Below, piece after piece: positions 42,701 to 54,700 of a DNA stretch of 64,000 nt. Position 1 is the stretch's first letter, and the number at the start of each line of letters is the position of its first letter. The notes beneath the pieces are model-generated. The model was given only the letters and a program-made list of their open reading frames with translations. It ran no database searches and was not told the origin of the DNA. The DNA comes from Arcuatula senhousia. Its lineage: Eukaryota; Mollusca; Bivalvia; Mytilida; Mytilidae. The position numbers were made by a program, and so were the translations under genes. The stretch lies in contig CAXARO010001781.1 in assembly GCA_963971305.1 (NCBI GenBank), positions 1 to 64,000 of the forward strand. The letters run 5' to 3'.

Positions 42701-45700
42701 CTTTCTTGTTGAAAACAAAATACAACGCAGTTCCAGACAATAAATTTTGCTACAACCAACGCGCCTCTCGTCTATGCAAGACTTATCACAGGCGCCCTAT
42801 CAAAATATTGAAATAAACTAAACACTATATGATTATGAAGATCAAAGAGCAATGAAATCGAAAGTACCAAAATTTTGAACCAAATTATGAATATGGTCAA
42901 CCTAAATCCCGGATGGGAAGAACCTTAAGTTTAAGACAATTGTGAAAACAAAAACGAATAGATTTTAGCTTTAGCTTTGAAGTGTTTTAAAAAAGTGGTG
43001 ATGCCGGAGGGTGATAACATCGGGGAATTAAAACTCTACCAGCAGCACTAGCTTTCACGGATGCTACCAAATAAAAAAATATAACAGTTCCAGACAATAT
43101 TTTTTTCTGCGTCTAACGCGCATTTCGTGTATTCAAGACTCATCACAGGGGCTCTACTCAACATATCTAAACAAAACATTACTATTTGAGAATGAAGAGC
43201 ATAGAAAAATTAATCCAAAATGACCAAACTTTGGAGCCAAATAATGACTAAGATATTAATTATTTATCGATTTGGTTTTAATTTTGTGTCAATTTTTGTA
43301 TTTTTGTTAAGGACTATTTATAGAGTGAAAGTTGGTCCTAAAAAAACTTGCACATTTAGTATCTGCTTATTCTAAGCCAGGATTCTTAGACAAATTAAAG
43401 TCAGATAAATAGCGAGCTTGGACTTTTTAATTGGATATTTTAGAAAGAATCATCTATCCCAAATATCCAAATAAAAATTCAAGACATGGAAGACATTAAG
43501 GAGAAATTGAAGATTATAAATTAAATGCATTTTATTTTGACCTTGGAAGAAGCAAAGGTGTACCAAAGGGGCAATCGAATATCATTATACCGAAAAGACA
43601 AAGACAAAATCGGTAGACAAAGTCAGAATCACCTGCTGACCTTGCTGAAGACTAATTGCGGTCTTTCATTGTGTTTTTGTGTTATTGTTTGTTAATGAGG
43701 CCTGTGTCCCACTACATTTATTCCACATCTTCAAAAATAGTGGTTGTAGGACATCCACTTCATATGAATAAAGAAACAAATGAGCAAGCGATGGTCCAAA
43801 CTTTGTAACTATTTGGACACAAATTGGCAGCTGAAAATCACGATTAACAGACTAGATATATTTTCTTGAAAAAAAATGAGCATTTCTATTATATTGTTAT
43901 TTGTTTTTAAATAGCCTTTAGTTTTATTTCATTTCATATTGATAATTATGAAAATAATAAATGACATAACGATGAACGTGATTATACTAATAAGTAACAT
44001 ATATTTCGAATGGGTGTAATTGACTGCAAACTATTATTAGGGACATATCATTTTTTATCTGGGAGGGGGGGCTGGTCAAAAAGTAGGGGGGTCACTTTTA
44101 TTTTTCTTGATAGAAATGGGGGGTTCAGATTTTTTAATAACTTTATAGAGGGGGATCGATTTAATTATGCACTCTTTTTGTGATTTAACAAAGAAGAAGG
44201 GACTTTAATTCTTTAATCTCAGTGTTTGTTTGTACTGTATACCGTCCCCAACATTTGAAAGTTAATTGTCACCTCTGGCCTGATTAACGTGTTCAGATTT
44301 CTTTGCTTCGGAATTTTGCATTTTTGTGTGATGTGTTCTTTATCAAAGCGACAGTGCATGTTTTCTTTTAAAAGGGTTACCAGAGAATAATTTTTTGATG
44401 CCGACAAAATTATTGAAGGGGAGGGGGGCTATCTTGGAAAATTTTAGGGATGGGATGTGCCGTTTATGTGCCCATATTAATTTTTTTTTCATTGAATATT
44501 AAAAAGGATACCTAATATTTGGCCGGATTTCACGGAGTGAAAAATCCGCGTTATAAAATGGTGAATGTCGGGCGGGCAGGCGGCGTGCGGGCGGGGAAGA
44601 ACTTTTCGTAACAGTTTTTTCAGCAACTACTAATCACAGCCACTTGATATTTGGTATACAGCATCAGGATTGAGTCCCATAACGTGGGATACGATTTCAG
44701 GTATGTCGTTCACCTACTTCCTGTTTAACGAAATCCGGCTATTTTTGACTTGACAGATTTTTATATAATCTTTTCTTAAAACTATACCCATTTTAATTTT
44801 AATTTTTCCAATTAAACATTTTATACCCATATTATGACAGATCTCTGTTCTCCTTTATATAGGAAGTTCACCCCTCGTCTTGGAAGAATTTGATAAATTA
44901 AGCTCTAATACCTTTCTATATTATACAATTATCCCCCTAGTTGAAGTGTTTGGGACTAGAATGTTATGAAATTTTTTGTCAAGCCTTTCATAGAAATCGT
45001 TCATTAAATGACTTGAAATTAGGCAGGGTACTTCAGTGTCATAAATTGTATGTCCTTTGCAACTTTGATCCTGTTTGGACATACACTACTTTCATTTGAG
45101 ATTGAGCCGAAATGAAAATTTTGTCAAGAGTTTATGAGCATGATTTTAAATTCACCCTGGTCGTCAGTACGTCAACTGTATGTCAATCCTTAGTGGTGTT
45201 AAGGTCTGTCAGACTTTATACATTATTTATTCCGTTAAGCACAAAGCTAGCTCCAATCGCTACCAAATTTTATATGCCTTTGAATTGATAAATATGCTCA
45301 GTGTTACATGTAATATGGACTCTCTAAATTACTTAAAGTTAAAGCAATTTACATGCATAATGTTATTTGAATATTAGATGTAAAAAGGGGGGGGGGTCAA
45401 ATTTTTTTTACAACTGGAAGAGGGGGATCTAAAAATATCTTTACATTTCAGTGGGGGGTTCAAAATTTTTTTCAACTTTCAATTCTAAATGACCAGCCCC
45501 CCTCCCATGTAAAAAATGATATGTCCCTAAATGTATTTAAAAAGGTTAAGACTGCTTTCATACAACAACGATCTTTTATTTTGATTTATTGAAATTTTAG
45601 CGATAAAACTTATTAAAGTTATTTGATTGAAGTATGGCTTTTTGATATCCATAGTTAAGATTCTTTGACTTTGTGGCTAAATTAATATATTTAAAGTAGG

Positions 45701-48700
45701 GTTAGAAATGTCTTATCGCTGTTATATCCAGAAAGCATAACGACAAAACCCTGACCTCATTGTGACCCATTCGTTTCGCGCTTTCTCTGTACAGAATGCA
45801 TTATCTCATACTCTGACAGCTAAAGGTCAATTGAGTTTTAAGAATGCAATTAGGCGACCTTGGTCAGGTTCATGAAATGGAGATTTCGAAAACTTGTGTT
45901 ATGTGTTATTAACGCATACATTTATCTGAGCATAAAAACGTGAAATTGAAATAGTGAAACAAATTATTTTCTAATTAAAGACCTTTTGATGACAAAAGTC
46001 TTACTCTAACCTTAAGATATATGTTTAAAGGTAGCAAATATATATTTTTCGCTTCAAAAGTAACTGTACATGAATTCATTTGTATGAGGGAGTTGTACAA
46101 GTTACAGCATGTATAACTCTATACGCATTAAGTGACAACAAGAGGATCCGAGGAGCCTGAAACGCTCACCTGGTCTGATGTCAACAGTATCAAGACTTTT
46201 GTAGAGCTAAATGAGCTGAATGTTTAAGCAAGAAAAAGCTTTTCTCTGTCTGCAATAGTTTTCATTCTATAGGCCAAAAACATGAAAAAACGCTATTTTC
46301 ACCTTTAGGGGGCTGTAACCCCTATAAGGGGGCATGTGACAACTTAACCCCTTCGACCCTATGAAGACTTTAGTAAAGCTATATGAGCTGAACATTTAAG
46401 CAAGCAACAACTTTTCTCTATCTACACTAGTTTTCATTCTATAGGCCAAAAACACTATTTTTGCCGTTAAAGGGTTGTAACCCCTATGAGGGGTCATCTG
46501 ACAACTTTGACCCTATGAAGACTTTTGTAGAACTTAATGAGCTAAACATTTAGGCAAGCAACATCTTTTCTCTATCTGCAATAGCTTTCATTCTATAGGC
46601 CAAATACACTATTTTTCGCCTTTAAGGGACTGTAACACCTATAAGGGGTCATCTGACAACTTCGACCTTCTAGAGACTTTTGTAGAGCTAAATGAGCTGA
46701 TCATTTACGCAAGCAACAGCTTTTCTCAATCTGCAATAGTTTTTATTCTATAGGCTAAAAACATGGAAAAAACACTATTTTTGACCTTAAAAGGGTCATA
46801 ACCCCTGTAAGGGGTCATCTAACAACTTCGACCCAATGGAGGCTTTTGTAGAGCTTTTGATTCTGAAGAGCCTAAGATCATTCGGATTTTTTCTATCTGT
46901 TATGGTTGCTGAGTTATTAGCCATTTTAAGTGATTTTACCCTATGTTCTATTTTTGTAACAGCGGCCATGTTTTTTTCATTGAATCATTTTAAAATGAGG
47001 ATCGTTTGTTGTCAACATATCATATATCATTCCTGCAAAGTTTCAGTTAAATAGGTTCAGTGGTTTCAGAGAAGAAGATTTTTGAAATTGTTGACGGACG
47101 ACGACGGACACATAGGGATGGCATAAGCTCACATGACCTTTGACCAGGTGAGCTAATGATGTGTTAAAAAAGTACTGAATTTTTACTTTTTTTTCAAATT
47201 TTGTCCATTCGATAAAATAAATTCTATAAACCTTTTGTTTTTATTATCTATTAAAAAATTATTTAAAACAAAAATCAATCATGCGCTAGTCAAACGGTCA
47301 GGCTATGAAAATATTTTCGTACCAGTTAAATTAGCAGCTAAATGTTCGTAAAAAATTGATTTGGAATGTAGTATGATACTTTGACTTTGGAGTTCCATAT
47401 CTTGAGATTTCGTTTTTGTCTGTCATCACATCCTGTCCTTTTACAATACCTGGCCATTTCAGTTTTGATTGAATTCTATTAAGAAATGACCACCATCTTA
47501 CTTTTCCCTCTTCTACCTCCGCGATGTAAGTACTCAGTGTATCAACAAGAACAACAATAATACGACCATAGTACGGTAGTTCATGGTAACCTTTTCCCCA
47601 ATGTTCAATTTAAGTGCGATGCTACCACAACCTTCGGTCCAGGTGAGCAAAAAAGGTCCCTTTTTCATACCACACATTGACTCTAACAAAATATTGATAG
47701 CGGGAAACAAATCCATATGCCAAAAAACAACAGCCGAGCAACATTTGTTCATATTAATTCTTATACATGTAAGAAGTTTGAACAAGTTTAAGGAAAAGGT
47801 TGTGAAAAGAAGTTGCTGAGATAATTTTGAACAATATTCCTCATACTGAAATACTTTTTCCGTTACAGAAGAGAAATGATGGACAACAGCACAAACCTAA
47901 CCAGTTATTTAAAGCTAAGTGTCAAAGGGTTTGAAATATGAAATAAAAACAAGTTATTTCTAAACATCTCTTTCTGAATCATAATAATTCGGACCACCGA
48001 GCCTTCAGTTTAGTTGTCCTTCAGACTTACGGACTTACGGACCTTCGGATTGACGAACCCTCGGACTAAAAGGACCTTCGAACTAGCAAAGCTTCGGACT
48101 AACAGAACTTTGAACTTATAGACTGTCCTCTCAGCAACAAGGTTGCAAATTTATTCTCACAAAACTTTATTTAATTTCAAATTTTCAGACCTTTTTTTTC
48201 TCATTTTACTTTTAATTAAGCTTCTTTCAGTTAAAAGTAATTTTTCCTCGCGATGAAGTATATTTGAGTGTCCTATAGAAAACTTATTCAGTGATTAGAA
48301 TTTGATTTCAGTTTTGTACAAGTCAACGTTGATGATAAGAAATTTTTAACGTTTCTTACCACGTTTAATAAGGGTTATTGAAACCCTAACTTCTGTAAAA
48401 AATCTCAAATATACACTCACATTTTTTTTTAAATAAAACATATTTTGTGCACCAGCTTGATATGAAATACATGTAAAAGTCGGGGTTTCGAATATTTGAG
48501 AGGAGATTTTTAATACATTTCAGAAATATTACAGTATAAATGCATGTAAGACCAGGCGATGAATATTTATTTGTGATAATTGGCTCACAGTTTTCGCACT
48601 TATTATCTTCGTATTCGTTTATCAAATCAAACCAATCAAATCAAATTTATAAAGCAAAGGGTGGGTTGTGATAAGACCCCTTTTCAGCCCACCGCGAAAG

Positions 48701-51700
48701 TCAAAATTAAAATTAAGTAAATTCTTTCACAAAATGTCTTGTCGGAAAGTTTAATCTTTCTAATTTTGAAAACAAACGTCTGTAGTTGAAAAGCTTTTTT
48801 GATCTTTTAGTAAACGGTGCTTGAAATGAACCACCGCAAATGATTTTAACATTGTGCCTATGAGAAAATGGCGCAAATGAGAGATATATATCCTTCCCGG
48901 AAGTATAGCTTTGCACGCGGAACCAGCTCCATATTTAATTTAAAAACTTGTATTACTAAAATACATCTTTCGTAAAATTTTCAAGCTGGTTCCACGTGCA
49001 AGGCATACTGGAAATTTAAAAAGACTATACATAAATTTTTGAAGTTGTAATCAGTAGTTAAACAAGTGCGAAATCTCTCTGATTTCTTCGTTTTTCTTGA
49101 GATCAGCGGTCATTTCGATTTAAAAATTGATGTTTAAAGTGATGTATATATATATATTATGAACCTTTAGTGGATTTGTAAACACTGGCTTCAAGCATAT
49201 TAGCAGAACATTTTAATTTATTGAAGTCCTACCTTGAAATTTTCTTCAAATCAAGACGAAATTTTCATTCAAAATGGGTCAATTTTAACCCGATTTTCGA
49301 AGCTGTGTTCGTGCAAAAGTATTTAAAAGTAGTCTTGTACAACAGTACAAACATTTGGCTACAAAATAAGATATAAAGTAACAGGCGTTGAAATACTTTT
49401 TATTTTTCGTCTATAGATGGGCCAAAATAGGGCCTTTTCGCAACCCATCCTTTTCACTCAATGGAGGGCAAAAGACTACAACAATACATTGAAAAAAATA
49501 TTCAAGCAATTACAATTGCATGTAGAAAAAATGAAAGTGTGACCTGTCCTCATGTCTCCTGTCGTCAGTGCCATTTAAGAAAAGGATCATAGAAATTTTA
49601 CTTGTTTACTATTTGTTGGGTTTAAAAATAAGTTAAGTTTTACTTTGTTTTGTTAAGAAAAATCAATGTCAATTGATCAATTCAAGTTAATCTTACAATT
49701 ACAAATAAAGTGAGAATCATGACAAAAACGTATAGAAATCTTGACTAATGCAAATGATGATGTAAATGATGTTATTATGACACCACAACAGCCATCAAAT
49801 CAATCTAACAAATCAAAAAGCAAAGTCCATAGGATTCAAAGAAGGATTAAATCATACCTTTTGTGAATCTGAAAGAACTGGAAGTAGGGGGGTGGTTTTA
49901 CTCATTTATCAAAACTTTGTTTGTAGAAGCTGCTAGTTTTCCAAGATGACAAATAGCAATCTTTACAAAAGGATGCCAATTACTAAGAAGACAAAATTAT
50001 ATTTGTAGAAAAAAAAATTTAAAAATGAAATTAAGATTCCTAGACTTCTATTCTTGTAAAGTATTAATTATAATTTGTACAACACCAGCATACCCATAAT
50101 GAAAAACAATTTCAAATCGCAAGAATTCTAAATTGACATGAAATTTTCATTTATTACTTATTAGTAAAACTTTGCCGATTTCTAGTAATAGGTTTTGGAA
50201 TTTTAATCATTACATCAATTAATTTACACAAAATATTTAGTTCTATATCATGTATGTCGTTTTTATTTGACAAATTTCATTCGCATCAAAACTTCTTTCT
50301 TGGTAAAGATATTAACCTCGAGGTTACCTGAACCTGACACAGTTTTTCTTCATTTTGCATTAAGTATGGTAAGGTCATTGACAAGATGTGGTTTAATAGC
50401 TCTCTTGGTTCAAGAAAATGACCTTCAGCTGTCAATGTACATGAAGTATGAGATTATATATGCACTCTGTTAAGAGAAAAGCGCGGCAAGGATGGGTCAT
50501 AATGGTGTCAGGGTTATAGCTAGATAAAAACTCAATAATTTAATGCTAATATCATTTTTGTGTGTAAGACATCGAATATACAGCATACATTTTTTTTCCA
50601 TAATTTATATTTAAATATAAGTGATATCAATATAAAATGGAAAGAAACATTATTTTAATCATCTTATATCATTCTTGAATCTTATTTGAAGATTATTTTG
50701 TTCATTTAGTTAATATTTTACAATATATAATATCTAGGTAGACTCTTTAATCATTATTATCAGCAATAATAAAGCAGATTGTATAAATCTAAATGTGAAA
50801 ATAAAGCTGTTTTTCGTAGTATATAAGTAAAAAGTTAATTGTGTTTTATTTGTATTTTAATATTATATTAAGAAATGTGCATAAAGCAAGTAATATCGAA
50901 TAATAAAATAGCCCAATAATTAAATATTTAACAGTATCGATAGCTGATTTAAAGACAGCAGTTCTTATGCGCATTAGCATTGCGCATTGAGAGCCGGAAG
51001 CGGGCCTTTCAAATATAAATGTTTGTTATTTATCATGTTTATTAAGAATATAATTAATAGTCAGAGTGCATTGACAGATGACAGTCTATTATTTTTGTAA
51101 GTACACGTAAACACTTACTAATTGATTTATTTTTAAAATCGTTATGTGCACTTGTTGTAATCGAAGATGATAATTCCTTAATTTGTGGAGGCTTTAAAGT
51201 TCCCGCTTTAGTTAAGATAGGTCTTAACTTTTTGTGTGTGTTTTTTTTGTATCGGTCTTCATGTAATGAAGAACCCATGATAATTAGATCTAGATTTAAC
51301 AGGTTTCATGTTGACTGACGTACTAATATTACTGTCCCGTCTGATTTATGTCAACAAACCAGTGGCTAAATACTTAAATATTTCAACATTTACACAATAT
51401 CTTGTGGAAATCTATATCGGTTATAAAATATTATAAAGATTATTGAGATTCCATAGGGGAGGTCAAACCATTATATAATGATAAGATTACCATTTACACT
51501 ATATCATAATTTGAAATTATGGTCAAACTTTGACCAAAAAAGTTTGTTACTACGATTTCAATTAAATATACAATTTAACATTGTTTGTTTTGAAAAGAAA
51601 GGCATTTTAGAGGCTAAAAGTTATCGTTTAAAAAATATGGATAACAATTATTCATTCGTTTATCTCCCAAAACATTAATTTAAAATTTATGGTTGTAGAA

Positions 51701-54700
51701 TAATCACCAAGAAAACGTCACAGACTACTTATTAGAAGTACAATCTTTTTCATGAAAACAACAACATGGAATTATAAACAATAAAGGTAATTTCTAGTGA
51801 AATGCATGCTAAATTATCCAACTTCTATTTTTCTTTAAAGAAAATACAGTTAAACATCTTTTAAGTAAAGCTCGTTTTTGAAAAAGCCACTCAGCACCAT
51901 TTAATAACGGACAAAATTCGATCTCATTACGTAGCTTTTATTTATTAATAGTGTAATGAATTTTGATTGGACAGTGTTTTCTTCAGACGGTTAAACTATA
52001 ACATAGAGAAGTAAGTTAATAGCTAGCCTTATATTAGTAGCTCGTTTGCTTTGTCGGATGAGGATTTTATGGCTTTATTACGGACAGACATGATAGATAG
52101 AGGTTATTAGCATGTCAAGACAACCTCTTCATTAGTGTAAGCAATTGATGTTTACTTTATGGTGTGTTATCTCCTTTTTAAAATATTATTCTAAGATGAT
52201 GATAACAATGAAATTATCAACCCAATTCAATACTATAAAATCAAAGCCTACACTATTTTTTAAATTTGTGTAATATTATTGTCATAAAACTGTGATGCGC
52301 AATGAGCAATTGTTTAAATAATATTCCCCAAGAGAGTTCATTATATTGATCACAAGCATAATTAGGACAACCAATCAATCTCTTTTCGTAAACATAAGAC
52401 TGCGGTGAGAGGTCAACCATCAGCTCAATATGCAGACGCTAAAGCAGTGCGTTTAAGAACTACGAATTTCTTTCAATGGACTGAAAGAAAATAACAAAAC
52501 AAGGACAAACAACATAATATACAAAAAGAAAACTATTATTTGTTGAAACGGAAAACAAAGATATTTTGTTTTTCTAGGTATTTGAAAGTACCTCTAGATC
52601 TATTAAATAGACAGTATCTCTTTTATAGATTAATGAGAATAACAAGTGCATAATATATGAGCAAATTAAGTGACATGTATAACTCATTTAAAGAGGAGAA
52701 TCTTTTTGCATATTTAAAAGAAAACATTAATTGAACATAATTAATCTTTCCGCTGACATACACTCAAAAATGACATCAGAACTCAAAAACCTACACGTAG
52801 AAATCCATAAAAAAATTAAATGCGGGATGCAAAAAAGTTATACTGATGCTTTATGCAAATATATAGATAAATGTGGCAAACCTATTTTTAAAGCTTAAAA
52901 CTGTATTTTTATTTCTTTAAAGGAAAACATATATGGATTCAAATCAGAAGATGTCAAAGGAAGGTGAGAAAGAATAAATAAAGAATCAGTTATTGAATGT
53001 GACATTGCCATAGACATTACGTTGAATATTGTCATGATATTATGTTGTAAAATCATTTATTATGCTGGCTTGCTATATCATGTGTGTGTTACTTATAATA
53101 GAAATCTACAGTCAAAGCATTAAAAAAACGTTATGATGCCCCCATTCGAAGAAGAGGGCCCGGTATATACATCGTCCTTCCGTCCGCAACATTCCTTTCG
53201 TAACAGTTTTCTCAGCAACTATATATTACAGTAACTTGAAATTAGGTATTTGGCTTCAGTATGAGAACCTTATCATGAGTAAGTATCAAAATCAAATCTG
53301 TCGGATGTTTACTTCCTGTAAAACTACTTACTGAAATTTAAAGATTATTGGTCAATTGTTGAAAACTTTCGTAACAGTTGTCTCAGCAACAACATATCAC
53401 AGTGACTTGAAATTTTTGTATAGTTCTTCAGTATGATATTCTTTATACCGAGTATCAAAATAAGGCCTGTCAGATATCCACTTCCTGTTTACCTACTTTT
53501 TCAATCTTCAAGATTACTTGTCAATTATAGTTAAAATTTCGTAAGATATTTCTCCGGCGCTTTTCATCATAGGTACTTGATATTGGTACATGTATATAAG
53601 TTCAGTATGAGATTCGTTATTGTGAGTATCGAAATAAGGTCTATAAGATATCTTCTTCCTCTTTACCGACATAATTAATTTTGGGGATATTTGGGATATC
53701 ACAGATTCCTTGATAGTTATGACCAGTTCATGCGATGATTTTTTTAAATGAAATAATTGAATATCAGAACAAAACTTTGAAAAGTAAAATCATTAATGCA
53801 AAACATCATATCTTCAATTCACCCAATATTTTGACAAATATTTGTTAAGAACTATTGTAGTAGAAACATGGGCACTTGGCTCATGCCTTGGCAAATATTT
53901 GGCAAGAACTAACAATTAACAAACCTTTCAAACTCAGATGATACCTTGACAAATATTTGGTAAAAACTTTATACTAAGAAACATGCTTGGACACAATTTT
54001 AACAAATATTTGGTAAAATATTCATGGAAATAATCTTAACAAGTATTTGTTAAAAATATTCACTTGGTAAAAATTTTTATGCTATGAAATATTAAAAACT
54101 GAAACAAAGTCTTAACAAACATTTGGCAAGGAATTTCAAAGTTAAATGATAATTTAACAAAGAACTGCTGCACTAACAAATGTTTGGTAAGGATAGAAGG
54201 ATGTGCGGGCGGATTACTGCAGTGATAAAAACCCAAAACATCTGATAAAATTTTCGTTTAAACAAACCTTGTTGAAAATAAACATGATATATTATATTTA
54301 TTTTGATTGACAAATATTTGTTAATAAAATACTTTCTAGATATTTAAAAAATTGATGAAAATGTAATATATTTAGTACAAAATCATTGTTTACATCGCCT
54401 TAACAATGAAAAAAAGCGTATTTGTTGAAAATTTGAGCATATGGAAATGCTCAAGTTATATTGGAAGGTGTTATTTATAATTAGATCAATACTAAATAAA
54501 AATTATTTAACAGAAACTTTAAAAACTTCAAAATTGTCATTTAATAAAATAAAAATGATTTTTTTCGTAAAATTGATATTAATGAAACTGTCTGTATAAA
54601 CTGATCCTAATCTAATTCTAAATATTTACAATCAATAAAACCCTTAACGACAGTTTATCTAAGGTCATAGTCCTTGAGATAATTTGGCATCTTGATGATT

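Larger units (their letters stand above)
29937..54472. mobile_element. Giant foldback (inverted-repeat) transposon, 24.5 kb, no transposase seen
   Basis: Left terminus AACACCTTCC at 29937 and right terminus GGAAGGTGTT ending at 54472 are inverse, and the complementarity continues inward for about 12 kb (left arm to about 42045, right arm from about 43076). Just outside, ATTT at 29933-29936 is repeated as ATTT at 54473-54476. Removing 24,540 bases restores a continuous Gypsy 3' end. Arms match at about 97-99 percent in the stretches I compared, with indels. I found no transposase, integrase or helicase ORF in either arm or in the spacer. A four-base duplication occurs in several DNA-transposon groups (Chapaev and Ginger among them), so the superfamily stays open. 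An assembly artefact is the main alternative. Confidence 0.8.

Noticed and set aside
51054..51278. 74-codon ORF in the right arm as a gene
   Set aside because: The mirrored ORF in the left arm is broken by an AC repeat, and no domain is recognisable. It might be a remnant, but I cannot support a gene.
29937..54472. Maverick/Polinton or another giant autonomous element
   Set aside because: No DNA polymerase B, integrase, ATPase or capsid-like ORFs, and the flanking duplication is four bases, not six.
29937..54472. Pure assembly artefact from a folded read or allele duplication
   Set aside because: Provisionally rejected. Arms differ by substitutions, many indels and a 650-bp insert, there is a unique spacer, and the ends carry a clean ATTT duplication inside a healed Gypsy. 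Raw reads are still needed.
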